Shown here one piece after another: positions 11,898-20,890 of a stretch of 64,000 nt of DNA. The notes under the pieces are model-generated. The model ran no database searches. It saw only the letters and a list, made by a program, of their open reading frames with translations, and was not told the origin of the DNA. A program made the translations under genes and the position numbers. How positions within the stretch are numbered: position 1 is the stretch's first letter; each line of letters opens with the position of its first letter. Source of the stretch: a bacterium HR29 (GTDB lineage: Bacteria > Chloroflexota > Dehalococcoidia > Tepidiformales > Tepidiformaceae); the NCBI GenBank assembly GCA_002898215.1, contig BEIF01000004.1, forward strand, positions 62,001-126,000. The letters are read 5' to 3'.

Positions 11898-14183
11898 GTG
11901 GAGCTGTTCGCGCTTGTCGGTGCTCCCTTCCTCGTCGCGGCAGCCGCGCCGCTCATCTGGAGGCTGCGAGGCCCACTGCGGGCGGCCGCGTTCGTCGCCG
12001 TGCCCGCGGCCGCCTTCGCCTGGCTCTGGGTCGCCCCCAGCGGCGACGAGCGGGCGGAGCTCCCCTGGGTGACGGAGCTCGGCCTCCGCCTGGTGTTCGA
12101 GCTCGACGGCCTCAGCCGCCTCTTCGCCCTGCTCATCACCGGCGTCGGCGCGGTCATCGCAGCGTACACCCCTTCGTACTTCGGGAAGAAGCGGGAGGGA
12201 GGTTGGTTCGCTGCGGCGGTGTTCGCCTTCATGGGCTCGATGCTCGGGGCGGTGTGCGCGGCGAACGTTCTGACGCTCTTCGTCTTCTGGGAGCTCACGA
12301 GCCTCGCGTCGTACGCCCTGATCGGCTTCCGTCATACGGACGCGTCCGCACGAGAGAGCGCCTTGCAGGCCCTGTTCGTGACCACGGCGGGCGGGCTGGC
12401 GATGCTGGCCGGACTCGTGTTGTGGGGCCAGGCGGCAGGCGGGTACGACCTGGCGGACCTGTTGTCGTTCGACCTCCGCAGCCACCACCGGTACCCGGCC
12501 GTCCTCGCGCTCGTGTTGGCCGGGGCCGCAACGAAATCCGCGCAGGTGCCGTTCCACTTCTGGCTGCCGAACGCGATGGCTGCCCCGACGCCCGCGAGCG
12601 CCTACCTGCACTCGGCGACGATGGTGAAGCTGGGCGTCTACCTGCTGGCGCGGTTCGCACCCGCCCTTGGCGGGACGGAAGCATGGACGGCAGCGGTTGG
12701 CACCCTCGGGGGGATGACGCTCGTCACGGGAGCCGTCCTCGCCCTCACGACGAGGGACGCGAAACGGCTGCTCGCGTACACGACGGTCGGGGCTCTCGGA
12801 GCGATGCTTCTTCTTGTCGGGCTGGACACGCCCGGAGCGGCGAAGGCAGCGGCGGCGTTCATCCTGGCCCATGCCCTCTACAAAGCCCCGCTCTTCCTGG
12901 CCGTGGGCGCCATCGAGCACGGAACTGGCACCCGCGACCTCGGAGAGCTGCGCGGCCTGGCGGGTCGCATGCCGGCAACCTGCGCCGTGGCGGCGTTGGG
13001 CGCCGCTGGGATGGCGGGGGTTCCGCCGACGATCGGCTTCCTTGCCAAGGAAGCCGCGCTCGAGGCAGCGGACGGACCCTTCCCCGAGGCGCTGGCGTTC
13101 GCCGCCCTCGGGGTCGGGGGAGCGGGCTTCGCCGCTGCCGCCGCGCTCGTCGGGCTGTTGCCTTGGCTCGGGCGGGCTTCGGCCCGAGCCAGGTCGGCGC
13201 ACGAGGCACCGTTCGGCATGTGGGCGGGCCCGCTCCTGATGGCAGCGGCAGGTGCCGCCGCGGGGCTCCTCCATCCGGAGACGTCGCTCCGCCTCGTTTC
13301 TCCCGCCGCGTCGGCGATCGCCGGGGAGACGCTCCAGGCGAAGTTCGCCTTCTGGCACGGCTGGAACGCGCCCGTGATGGCGACCGCCGCCAGTCTCGTG
13401 GCTGGCGCCGCGCTGGCGGTGCGATGGGACGCGCTGAGGCCGGCGCTTGCCGCAGCGACGGCGAAGCCCGGGAGGCTCCGGCCCGAAGCCTGGTACGCCG
13501 CGGCCCTCGCCGCCGTCCGCCGAGGAGCCACCGTCACGGTCCGGGCGCTCCAGCACGGAAAGCTCCGCTGGTACATTGCGACCTCCCTGGCCGCCGGGCT
13601 GGCGCTGGCTCTCCTCCCGATGCTGCGGAGCGATGCCGCGGGGCTCTCCATCCCGAAAGCCGAGTGGAGGGTCTACGAGCTCGCCGTCTGTGCGCTCATC
13701 GTTGTTGGCGCCCTCGGCGCGGCGGCGACGCGTGACCGCATCTTCGCCATCGTCTGCCTCGGAGCGGTAGGGCTGGGAACGACGCTCGTGTACGTGATCT
13801 TCTCCGCGCCCGACCTGGCGCTGACGCAGCTCCTGGTCGATACGCTGGCGGTGATCGTCTTCGTCCTGGCCTACTACCACTTCCCCCGGGCGCTGCCGCA
13901 GCCCCCGCGAAGGACCATCCTGCGCGATGCAGCCTTCGCCGCCGCCGTAGGTGGCTTCGTAACGCTGCTCCTCCTCGGGGCCTCCGCCCAACCAGCCCGC
14001 GAGCGCATCTCCGCCGTGTTCGCAGAGCGCTCACTCACCGAGGCGTTCGGCAGGAACGTGGTGAACGTGATCCTGGTGGACTTCCGCGCCCTCGACACGC
14101 TGGGCGAGATCGCTGTCCTGGCGGCCGCCGGCGTCGGGGTGTACGGCCTTCTGAAGCTGAGGCGGGCGAGGGAAGAGGAATGA
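11898..14183 (+). CDS. mrpA: Mrp/Mnh Na+/H+ antiporter subunit A
   Basis: Largest subunit of the multisubunit Mrp cation/proton antiporter, 761 residues with many membrane helices. The N-terminal two thirds is the NuoL-like proton-channel domain ([47 protein letters not shown] split across helices). The C-terminal third carries the MbhD-like DUF4040 region ([21 protein letters not shown]) and an MbhE-like segment ([19 protein letters not shown]), as usual for full-length MrpA. The GTG at 11898 follows GGAGGG; similarity begins there rather than at an upstream ATG. It overlaps mrpB by ATGA. Confidence 0.95.
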   Translation: MELFALVGAPFLVAAAAPLIWRLRGPLRAAAFVAVPAAAFAWLWVAPSGDERAELPWVTELGLRLVFELDGLSRLFALLITGVGAVIAAYTPSYFGKKREGGWFAAAVFAFMGSMLGAVCAANVLTLFVFWELTSLASYALIGFRHTDASARESALQALFVTTAGGLAMLAGLVLWGQAAGGYDLADLLSFDLRSHHRYPAVLALVLAGAATKSAQVPFHFWLPNAMAAPTPASAYLHSATMVKLGVYLLARFAPALGGTEAWTAAVGTLGGMTLVTGAVLALTTRDAKRLLAYTTVGALGAMLLLVGLDTPGAAKAAAAFILAHALYKAPLFLAVGAIEHGTGTRDLGELRGLAGRMPATCAVAALGAAGMAGVPPTIGFLAKEAALEAADGPFPEALAFAALGVGGAGFAAAAALVGLLPWLGRASARARSAHEAPFGMWAGPLLMAAAGAAAGLLHPETSLRLVSPAASAIAGETLQAKFAFWHGWNAPVMATAASLVAGAALAVRWDALRPALAAATAKPGRLRPEAWYAAALAAVRRGATVTVRALQHGKLRWYIATSLAAGLALALLPMLRSDAAGLSIPKAEWRVYELAVCALIVVGALGAAATRDRIFAIVCLGAVGLGTTLVYVIFSAPDLALTQLLVDTLAVIVFVLAYYHFPRALPQPPRRTILRDAAFAAAVGGFVTLLLLGASAQPARERISAVFAERSLTEAFGRNVVNVILVDFRALDTLGEIAVLAAAGVGVYGLLKLRRAREEE

Positions 14184-14605
14184 GAACGCGTGCGTCGCTC
14201 ATCCTCCGCACAACCGTTCCCGTGCTGCTGCCGCTCTTCTTCGTATTCGCGGTGTTCATCTTCATGCGAGGTCACAACGAGCCAGGCGGTGGGTTTTCGG
14301 CAGGCCTCGTCGCCTCGGCGGCATTCGCGCTCACAACCGTCGCCTTCGGGCCCGAGGCCGGACGCCGTGCGCTGGGCCTGGCGCCGCGCGTCTACCTGGG
14401 CGCCGGCCTCCTCGTCGCGGGAGTGAGCGTAGCCCTGCCCGTGGCGATGGGTGAGGCGTTCGGGAAGGGCCTCTGGACCTCGATCACCGTCCTCGGACGG
14501 GAGTTGAAGGTCGGTACCCCGCTTGCCTTCGACCTGGGCGTCCTCCTGGTGGTCGTGGGGACAGCCGCCGGGATCGTCTTCGCTTTCGCCGAGGAGCGGG
14601 ACTGA
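14180..14605 (+). CDS. mrpB: Mrp antiporter subunit B
   Basis: Small membrane subunit of the Mrp antiporter, 141 residues, four predicted helices. The signature RGHNEPGGGFSAGLV follows the first helix, and VGTPLAFDLGVLLVVVG is typical of MrpB. It overlaps mrpA by 4 bp and its stop overlaps the mrpC start, so translation is coupled along the operon. Confidence 0.95.
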   Translation: MRTRASLILRTTVPVLLPLFFVFAVFIFMRGHNEPGGGFSAGLVASAAFALTTVAFGPEAGRRALGLAPRVYLGAGLLVAGVSVALPVAMGEAFGKGLWTSITVLGRELKVGTPLAFDLGVLLVVVGTAAGIVFAFAEERD

Positions 14606-14970
14606 TGGAAGCGGTGCTCCCCTTCGTCATCGGTGTGCTGTACGCAGCCGGCACCTTCCTGATGTTGCGGCGGGCGTTGGCGCGCATCCTCATCGGGCTG
14701 GCGCTCCTCACCACCGGCACGAACCTGCTCGTGTTCACCGCCGGTGGGGTCATCCGTGGCCGTCCGCCGCTCATCGAGGGGGACAGCGAGCGGCTGACCG
14801 GGCCGTACGCCGATCCGCTGCCGCAAGCGTTCATCCTCACCGCCATCGTCATCGGGTTCGGGGTGCTGGCCTTCGCCATCGCCTTGGCCTACCGAACGCT
14901 CCGGGATGCGGGCACGGAGGACACGGATGAGCTGACCAACAGCGAGGCGCTTCCGGAGGAACGAGCGTGA
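14605..14970 (+). CDS. mrpC: Mrp antiporter subunit C (NuoK-like)
   Basis: NuoK-related subunit of 121 residues with three helices. LIGLALLTTGTNLLVFTAGG corresponds to the conserved helix, and GPYADPLPQAFILTAIVIGFG matches the DPLPQALVLTAIVI family motif. The C-terminal tail is acidic. It is coupled to mrpB and mrpD by start/stop overlaps. Confidence 0.95.
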   Translation: MEAVLPFVIGVLYAAGTFLMLRRALARILIGLALLTTGTNLLVFTAGGVIRGRPPLIEGDSERLTGPYADPLPQAFILTAIVIGFGVLAFAIALAYRTLRDAGTEDTDELTNSEALPEERA

Positions 14971-16463
14971 CCGCGTGGCTGATGGCAGTCCCGCTCGCGG
15001 TTCCTGCGGCGGCCGCAGCGGCATGCTTGCTCGTCGGACGTTCGATGCGGATGCAGGCAGCGATCACCTTCGCCGCCGCCGTCTGCCAGCTCGCGGCTGG
15101 TGTTGCCCTCACCGCGGAGGCTCGAGCCTTCGGACCGGCCGCGCTCGCGGTCGGCGGCTGGCCGGAGGGCGCCGCGATCGCCCTCGTCGCCGATATGGCG
15201 AGCGCGGTCATGGTGGTGCTGGTGGGCACCGTCGCAGTGCTGGCCGTGCCCTTCGCGGCCTCCACGATCGACCGGCGACGGGAGGCGTTCGGGTTCTACC
15301 CGCTCGTGAACGTGCTCCTCTTGGGTGTCGCGGGAATGGTGCTCACCGGCGACCTCTTCAACCTCTACGTGTGGGTCGAGGTCACGCTCATCGCTTCGTT
15401 CGTCCTCATGGCACTCGGTGGCGGACGCCTCCAGATGGAGGGGGCGACGAAGTACGTTGCCCTGAACGTGGTCGCCTCGGCGCTCTTCCTTACCGGCGTG
15501 GGAGTGGTGTACGCCACGATGGGAACCGTCTCCCTCGGGGACCTTGCTCGCGCGGCGCATGAGAGCGGCCTGGCCTGGCCGACCGAATCGGGGACGATGC
15601 TCGTCCTCGCTGCGCTGCTCGTCAAAGCCGCGGCCTTCCCCTTCTTCGCCTGGCTCCCCGCCTCGTATCACACCCCGCCCATCGGCGTTACGGCCCTGTT
15701 CGCCGGCCTGCTGACGAAGGCTGGGGTGTTCGCGCTCCTACGGGTCTCGGGACTGCTGCTCTCCGGCGGCGAGAGCCGGGACACGGCGCAGGCGGTTCTC
15801 CTGACCCTCGGAGGAGTCACTATGGTCGCGGGCGTGCTCGGCGCGGCGGCCCACACGGACATGCGCCGCATCCTCTCGTTCCACATCGTGAGTCAGTGCG
15901 GCTACATGGTGATGGGCGCCGGGTTCTTCAGTAGCGCTGGATACGCAGCGACGCTCTTCTTCCTTGGCCACAACATGGCAGCGAAAACGGGGCTGTTCAC
16001 AGCAGCGGGCATCGCCTACCGCCTCGCGGGAGCCTACGACGTCCGCGCGCTGGGCGGGTTGATGCGCCGCCACCCCGCGTTGGCAGCCTCGTTCGCCGTC
16101 TGCGCGGCGAGCTTGGCGGGATTTCCGCCCTTGGCAGGGTTCTTCGGCAAGCTCGCGCTGGTGCAGGCCGGCTTCACCGGCGGCCATTTCGCCGTCGCGG
16201 GAGTCGCCCTCTTCACGAGCATCCTCACGCTCTACTCCATGACGAAGATCTGGCACGAAGCCTTCTGGAAGCCGCCGCCCTCGGTATCGACCGCCCAGGG
16301 ACGGGCTCCCTGGCCGGCGTGGACCGCGCTCTTCGGCTTCGCGGCCCTCTCGGTGACCGCCGGGCTTGCCGCAGGCGCGCTCTTCGAATTCGCGACCCTG
16401 GCCGGCGAGGCGCTGGCCGACCCAGCCGCCTTCATCCAGCTCACGGGGAGTGCCGAACCGTGA
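14967..16463 (+). CDS. mrpD: Mrp antiporter subunit D (NuoN/NuoM-like)
   Basis: Second proton-channel-like subunit, 498 residues. It has the TGDLFNLYVWVEVTLIASFVL motif (helix with the conserved Glu), VKAAAFPFFAWLPASYHTPP and HIVSQCGYMVMGAGFFS, all characteristic of MrpD. The start is a GTG in a GTGA overlap with mrpC after GGAGGA. Its stop overlaps the mrpE start in the same way. Confidence 0.95.
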   Translation: MTAWLMAVPLAVPAAAAAACLLVGRSMRMQAAITFAAAVCQLAAGVALTAEARAFGPAALAVGGWPEGAAIALVADMASAVMVVLVGTVAVLAVPFAASTIDRRREAFGFYPLVNVLLLGVAGMVLTGDLFNLYVWVEVTLIASFVLMALGGGRLQMEGATKYVALNVVASALFLTGVGVVYATMGTVSLGDLARAAHESGLAWPTESGTMLVLAALLVKAAAFPFFAWLPASYHTPPIGVTALFAGLLTKAGVFALLRVSGLLLSGGESRDTAQAVLLTLGGVTMVAGVLGAAAHTDMRRILSFHIVSQCGYMVMGAGFFSSAGYAATLFFLGHNMAAKTGLFTAAGIAYRLAGAYDVRALGGLMRRHPALAASFAVCAASLAGFPPLAGFFGKLALVQAGFTGGHFAVAGVALFTSILTLYSMTKIWHEAFWKPPPSVSTAQGRAPWPAWTALFGFAALSVTAGLAAGALFEFATLAGEALADPAAFIQLTGSAEP

Positions 16464-16930
16464 GAACGCTCTCTCGCATCCTGCTCCTGGCGCTGGCCTG
16501 GGTCGCCCTCCGCGGTGAGCTTTCACCGTTCGTCTTCGCGGAAGGGGCGGCCATCGGCTACGTCGTGCTCGTCGCGGCACGGCAAGCTCCCACGCCCAGT
16601 TGGCGCCGCATCAGAGCCTGGGTTGCCTTGTGGGCGTACTTCCTCTGGGACCTGCTCCTCTCGAACATCCGGGTCGCGATCGAAGTGGTCACCCCCAACG
16701 ACGACCTCCGATGCGGCGTGGTGGCCGTACCGCTTGATACGAAGAGCGAAGCTGCCACGACGCTCTTCGCCACCCTCATCACCCTCACGCCGGGCGCCGT
16801 CTCCCTCGACGTGTCGGACGATCGCCGCACCCTCTACGTGCACACCATGCATCTGAAGTCGGCCGAGGCGTTCCGGCGGCATTTGAAGGACGGTCTCGAA
16901 CGGCGCGTGAAGGAGGCGTTGGAGCCATGA
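16460..16930 (+). CDS. mrpE: Mrp antiporter subunit E
   Basis: Subunit E, 156 residues, with two N-terminal membrane helices (LLLALAWVALRGE, then an AIGYVVLVAAR segment) and a soluble C-terminal domain. Family marks are FLWDLLLSNIRVAIEVV, LITLTPGAVSLDVSDD and LYVHTMHL. The GTG at 16460 is chosen for its GTGA overlap with mrpD; a longer open frame upstream lies inside mrpD and is not real. Confidence 0.93.
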   Translation: MRTLSRILLLALAWVALRGELSPFVFAEGAAIGYVVLVAARQAPTPSWRRIRAWVALWAYFLWDLLLSNIRVAIEVVTPNDDLRCGVVAVPLDTKSEAATTLFATLITLTPGAVSLDVSDDRRTLYVHTMHLKSAEAFRRHLKDGLERRVKEALEP

Positions 16931-17223
16931 ACCCGAACCCCGTCGAATCGGCTGCCCTCACCATGCTGGCAATCTCCGCCACGCTCGCCGTTTGGCGCCT
17001 GCTCCGCGGCCCGAGCCTGCCCGACCGCGTGCTGGCGGTGGACACCCTGGCGACCATCGGTCTCGCATTCATCGCCGTGCAGGCGATGGTCGCGGGCCGC
17101 GCGGAGATCATCGACGTGGGGATCGCCATGGCACTCATCGTTGGCCTGGCCACGGTCGCCTTCGCCCACTTTCTCGAGCGCAGCATCCGCCCACCGGGAG
17201 AGGAGGGAGAGGATGGCCGCTGA
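16927..17223 (+). CDS. mrpF: Mrp antiporter subunit F
   Basis: Subunit F, 98 residues, three helices. RLLRGPSLPDRVLAVDTLATI is the family signature (GP.xxDRV.A.D). It overlaps mrpE by 4 bp and mrpG by 11 bp. Confidence 0.94.
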   Translation: MNPNPVESAALTMLAISATLAVWRLLRGPSLPDRVLAVDTLATIGLAFIAVQAMVAGRAEIIDVGIAMALIVGLATVAFAHFLERSIRPPGEEGEDGR

Positions 17224-17626
17224 CCTCCTCGTCGCGGTCTGCCTGCTCACGGGCGCCACGCTGGTGCTCGTCTCGGCGCTCGGGCTGGCGCGAATGCCCG
17301 ACCTTCTCCTGCGCATGCACGCCACCAGCAAAGCGACGACGCTCGGTGCCACGCTCATCTTGACCGCGGCGGCCATCGACTTCTCGGCCATCGCAGTGAC
17401 GACTCGTGTGCTCGCCATCGTCGCGTTCCTCTTCCTCACCGCACCGCTAGCGGCGCACCTGCTGGCACGGGTTTCCTACTTCCTCGGCATCCCCTTGTCG
17501 CACCACACCGTGCTCGACGAACTGGCCGGAAAGTACGACCACGCAAGCCACCTCCTCGCCGGTGCGGAGGCCCCCGCCGGGACGAGGGAGGCTCAGGGTC
17601 CGACAGGCCAATCGGCGAGGCGGTAG
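17213..17626 (+). CDS. mrpG: Mrp antiporter subunit G
   Basis: Subunit G, 137 residues, three helices, with the conserved RMPDLLLRMHATSKATTLG motif and FLFLTAPLAAHLLARVSY. The ATG at 17213 follows AGGAGGGAGAGG. The C-terminal tail of about 35 residues is polar and runs 34 bp into the converging tenA gene. With this gene the operon contains all seven subunits A-G, in the canonical order, so a complete antiporter can be assembled. Confidence 0.94.
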   Translation: MAADLLVAVCLLTGATLVLVSALGLARMPDLLLRMHATSKATTLGATLILTAAAIDFSAIAVTTRVLAIVAFLFLTAPLAAHLLARVSYFLGIPLSHHTVLDELAGKYDHASHLLAGAEAPAGTREAQGPTGQSARR

Positions 17627-18279
17627 GCCTGGTCCCAGAACATCCATTCGTAGCGCAGGCTCCGGCGGAAGGCCCGATGCATCTCCTCGCGGAGGGGTTC
17701 GCCTGCCAGCGGGGCGAGCCGATCGACGAGATCGAGTTGGGCGGCGACGCTTTCGGCGAACTGGGGCGAGGCGTACGATTCGACCCACGTTCGGTACAAG
17801 GGGTCCCGAGGCTGCCGAGCAAGGAGCAGCTCTCCCACCTCCGCGTACACCCAGTAGCAAGGGAGGACGGCGGCCACGAGCAGCGGCAGTGGACCCTTGG
17901 CGGCGTGATGGAGGTGGCTCGTGTAGGCGAGCGTCCCGGGCTTCGGTTCCTGGGACCGGACCCCGTCCGCATCGACGCCGAGCGCCGGCAGCAGCGTCTC
18001 GTGCAGCCGCTGTTCCACCGCGCGGACATTGGCAGCGTGCTGGAGGAAGAGCTGGCGGGTATCGGGCGAGTCGGCGAGGACCGCCCCGGCGGCGAGCACC
18101 TTCGCGAACTCGTCGAGGTAGAGCAAGTCCTGGGAGAGGAAGTAGGCGAACGATTCCTTCGGGAGCGAGCCGTCACCGACGCCCCGAACGAACGGGTGTT
18201 CGGCGATCGCCTCGAAGAGCCCGCCGTGAGCCTCGCGGAGCTCGGCCCGGAAGCTGCCGGGAGGAAGCGGGAAGGGCAT
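17593..18279 (-). CDS. tenA: Thiaminase II / aminopyrimidine salvage enzyme TenA
   Basis: All-helical TenA/THI-4 family enzyme, 228 residues, that hydrolyses aminopyrimidines derived from thiamine to recover HMP. The aspartate in FLSQDLLYLDEFAK, the catalytic cysteine in LPCYWVYAEVG and the late glutamate in RYEWMFWDQAY are all present, so this belongs to the cysteine-type (TenA_C) class. The ATG at 18279 follows GGAGGTGCCG. It is separated from the thi operon by the mrp genes and has no TPP riboswitch of its own in view. It overlaps mrpG tail-to-tail by 34 bp. Confidence 0.93.
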   Translation of the reverse strand: MPFPLPPGSFRAELREAHGGLFEAIAEHPFVRGVGDGSLPKESFAYFLSQDLLYLDEFAKVLAAGAVLADSPDTRQLFLQHAANVRAVEQRLHETLLPALGVDADGVRSQEPKPGTLAYTSHLHHAAKGPLPLLVAAVLPCYWVYAEVGELLLARQPRDPLYRTWVESYASPQFAESVAAQLDLVDRLAPLAGEPLREEMHRAFRRSLRYEWMFWDQAYRLADWPVGP

Positions 18280-18384
18280 TCGGCACCTCCGTGCGTGCGT
18301 GCTTCGTCGCACGACGGTGCGCAGCGGTGGGACGCCAGTCAAGCGGGCACGCTGACAACGTCACCAGCTGTCGCCCCAGGGGCG

Positions 18385-18390
18385 TATCGT
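18385..18390 (+). promoter_or_regulatory. -10 element, leaderless type
   Basis: TATCGT ends 7 nt before the ATG of the nuclease gene. Spacing places the transcript start at or next to the start codon. Confidence 0.5.
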
Positions 18391-18397
18391 TGATGGC

Positions 18398-19237
18398 ATG
18401 CGACATCGAGTGACGGCCCTGTTCGCCGTAGCGGCAACGCTCGTCGCCATCCTCGCGGCGGCCTGTACCCCGCCGACGAGCGGGGACGGCGAACCGACGG
18501 CTGCGTCGAAGGCGGCAACGACCGCTCGCTCGGCCACCCCCACGCCGCCCCCAACCTCCTCCCCTGCTCTCACCCCCACCGCGACGCCGTACGCTCGACC
18601 GGTGCGGGGAGCGCTGCCTTCGGAGTGCGAGCCAGCGCAACTCCTCCGCGTCATCGATGGCGACACGATCGCCGTCGTGGTGGGAGGGCAGTCGGAAACC
18701 GTCCGCCTCATCGGGGTGGATGCGCCAGAGCTACACCATCCGACCCGCGGAGCGGAGCCGTACGGCGCCGAGGCGGCCGCTTACCTCGCCAGACTGCTCG
18801 CGGGGCAGCGCTTCTGCCTCGAGCGGGACATCTCCGAACGGGACCGATACGGCCGCCTGCTCCGGTACGTCTGGCTGGAGGACGGCACGCTCGTGAACGA
18901 GGCGCTCGTGGCGGCGGGGATGGCGATGGTCGTGACCTACCCGCCCGACGTGAAGTACGCCGCCTCCCGCTTCCTGCCGGCGCAGACGGCCGCCCGCGAA
19001 GCCGGCCGTGGGCTGTGGGGCGAAGCGGCGGCGCTGCCGACCATTCCACCGCCGAACCCTGGCGGGAGCGGAGGGTTCGCGCCGCCCGCCTGCTACGTGC
19101 CCGGCCGGAACACCTGCAACTGCAGCGACTTCTCCAGCCGGGCGCAGGCTCAATGGTTCCACGAGACACTCGACCCCCGGGACATCAACCGCCTGGATGC
19201 CGATGGCGACGGCCTAGCGTGCGAGTCGCTTCCGTAG
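18398..19237 (+). CDS. Lipoprotein nuclease with SNase and Excalibur domains
   Basis: Surface-anchored nuclease of 279 residues. The signal peptide ends in the lipobox LAAAC (Cys-24), followed by a Pro/Thr/Ser/Ala linker to about residue 68. The staphylococcal-nuclease domain spans about residues 75-205: RVIDGDTIAVVV, VRLIGVDAPELHHP, GRLLRYVWLEDGTLVNEALVAAG. The C-terminus (about 225-279) is an Excalibur-type calcium-binding domain with CNCSDF and a DADGDGLACE loop. It would degrade extracellular DNA or RNA with Ca2+. There is no ribosome site; a -10 hexamer 7 nt upstream indicates a leaderless mRNA. Confidence 0.92.
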   Translation: MRHRVTALFAVAATLVAILAAACTPPTSGDGEPTAASKAATTARSATPTPPPTSSPALTPTATPYARPVRGALPSECEPAQLLRVIDGDTIAVVVGGQSETVRLIGVDAPELHHPTRGAEPYGAEAAAYLARLLAGQRFCLERDISERDRYGRLLRYVWLEDGTLVNEALVAAGMAMVVTYPPDVKYAASRFLPAQTAAREAGRGLWGEAAALPTIPPPNPGGSGGFAPPACYVPGRNTCNCSDFSSRAQAQWFHETLDPRDINRLDADGDGLACESLP

Positions 19238-19264
19238 GATGCTGGCGTCGAGCAGCGGGGAGCG

Positions 19265-19270
19265 TACCAT
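19265..19270 (+). promoter_or_regulatory. -10 element, leaderless type (proB)
   Basis: TACCAT ends 7 nt before the GTG chosen as the proB start. This supports that start over the ATG at 19239. Confidence 0.5.
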
Positions 19271-19277
19271 CGGCTGC

Positions 19278-20387
19278 GTGAAGTACCGTCGCATCGTCGC
19301 CAAGTGCGGCACCAGCTTGCTCACGGCTGGGTCCGACCGTCTCGACCTGGAGGCGATGTCGCGCATCGTCGGCCAGGTCGTGCGCCTGCGCGAACGCGGC
19401 GCCGACGTGGTGATCGTCTCGAGCGGAGCCCAGGCGGCTGGCCGCCACCGGCTTGCCCATCGACTGCGGCCGGGCAAGGAGCCGAGCAGGCAGGCGTTCG
19501 CCAGCGTGGGGCAGAGCCACCTCATGCAGAGTTGGGACGAGCTCTTCGATTGGCACGACGTGGTGGTGGCGCAGGTGCTGCTGACCCGTCGCGACCTCGC
19601 CGATCGCCTCGGCTACCTGAACGCCCGCACCACGCTGCGCGACCTTCTCGACGCGGGAACGGTTCCCATCGTGAACGAGAACGATGCCGTGGCGCTCGAC
19701 CACGTGCTCGCTTCGCGTATCGGCGAGAACGACACGCTCTCCGCACACGTGGCCAACCTCATCGACGCCGACCTGCTCGTCATCCTCACCGACGTCGACG
19801 GCCTCTTCGATGCCGACCCGCGCACGAGCCCGGAGGCGAAACTCATCCCTCGTGTGGAGCGGATCGATTCGACCATCGAGCGGTTCGCCTCCGGTGCACA
19901 CGGCCCCGGGACGGGTGGGATGGTGACGAAGCTGATGGCGGCACGCATCGCCGTCCAAGGGGGCGCCGACGTCGTCATCGCCAACGGGCACCTGCCGAAC
20001 GTGCTCGTTCGCATCGCCGAGGGCGAGCCCGTCGGCACCTTCTTCCCAGCGACGGCGAACCCGCTCGAGAGCCGGAAGCGTTGGATCCTGGGGAGTGTGA
20101 CGACCACGGGCAGCATCGTGGTCGACGCAGGGGCGGCCGCGGCCCTGCGCGAACGGGGCCGGAGCCTCCTACCGGCGGGCGTTCGCGACGTACGAGGGAC
20201 CTTCGAACGGGGCGAGGCGGTTCCCGTGGTCGACCTCGATGGCGAACGGGTGGCCGTCGGCGTGACGAACTACTCGAGCGGCGAGCTCGCCCGCATCAAG
20301 GGCCTACGGAGCGACCGGATCGCCGGTGTTTTGGGGTACACGTACGGCGAGGAGGTCATCCACCGGGACAACCTGGTGGTGCTTTAG
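19278..20387 (+). CDS. proB: Glutamate 5-kinase ProB
   Basis: First enzyme of proline synthesis from glutamate: ATP-dependent phosphorylation to glutamyl 5-phosphate. 369 residues: amino-acid-kinase domain followed by a C-terminal PUA domain (from about residue 270). Motifs: AKCGTSLLT, VIVSSGAQAAG, VNENDAVALD, LTDVDGLFDADPR, GTGGMVTKLMAARIA. The GTG at 19278 is preferred because similarity starts there and a TACCAT hexamer sits 7 nt upstream. proA, which normally follows, is not in the window. Confidence 0.93.
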   Translation: MKYRRIVAKCGTSLLTAGSDRLDLEAMSRIVGQVVRLRERGADVVIVSSGAQAAGRHRLAHRLRPGKEPSRQAFASVGQSHLMQSWDELFDWHDVVVAQVLLTRRDLADRLGYLNARTTLRDLLDAGTVPIVNENDAVALDHVLASRIGENDTLSAHVANLIDADLLVILTDVDGLFDADPRTSPEAKLIPRVERIDSTIERFASGAHGPGTGGMVTKLMAARIAVQGGADVVIANGHLPNVLVRIAEGEPVGTFFPATANPLESRKRWILGSVTTTGSIVVDAGAAAALRERGRSLLPAGVRDVRGTFERGEAVPVVDLDGERVAVGVTNYSSGELARIKGLRSDRIAGVLGYTYGEEVIHRDNLVVL

Positions 20388-20890
20388 CCTCGGGACCGTT
20401 CGACCGCCAGGCCCTCCACCGATTCGGCGCCCAGCTTGAACAACTCCTGCGGCGACAGCTTCACCTTCAGGTTGCGGCTGCCGCCGCCCACGATGACCCA
20501 GGGCTGGCCGAAGACGCGCGCATCGACCCAGAGGGGAACACCGGGCGGGAGGCCGGCGACGGTCACACCGCCGACCTCCATGCCGGTGAGAGCCCGCGTT
20601 TCCTCCGCGTCGGCGAAGGAGCACCGCCGCACCCCCAGCCGCCGGCGCACGGTGTGGTTCACGTCGAGGCGGGTACTGGCTAGGAGCACGCAGGCGGCGT
20701 ACCGTCTCGGCTCTGTCCGCGAGGCGACCAGGATGGTGTTCGCGGAGTGCTCGAGGGGAACGCCGTAGCGCTCGCAAAAGGCCGCCGTATCGGCGAACTC
20801 GGGGTCACAGGGGACGACCTCGTAAATCACGCCCGCGGCATCGAGCGCGGCGAGGACGCGGGCCGCCACTGGGTCGGGCGAGGCTGTCAT
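20384..20890 (-). CDS. YbaK/EbsC-family deacylase
   Basis: Protein of 168 residues in the YbaK/ProX editing-domain family, which hydrolyses misacylated tRNAs such as Cys- or Ala-tRNA(Pro). Visible family features are IYEVVPCDPEFADTAAF, the lysine-poor but conserved ANTILVASRTEP strand and GMEVGGVTVAGLPPGVPLWVD. Specificity cannot be assigned. It overlaps the upstream tesB by 4 bp, and its stop overlaps the end of proB by 4 bp tail-to-tail. Confidence 0.88.
   Translation of the reverse strand: MTASPDPVAARVLAALDAAGVIYEVVPCDPEFADTAAFCERYGVPLEHSANTILVASRTEPRRYAACVLLASTRLDVNHTVRRRLGVRRCSFADAEETRALTGMEVGGVTVAGLPPGVPLWVDARVFGQPWVIVGGGSRNLKVKLSPQELFKLGAESVEGLAVERSRG

Noticed and set aside
11556-13991. 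Minus-strand open frame of 811 codons opposite mrpA
   Set aside because: Shadow of mrpA with a compositional bias toward Arg, Gly and Glu and no domain.
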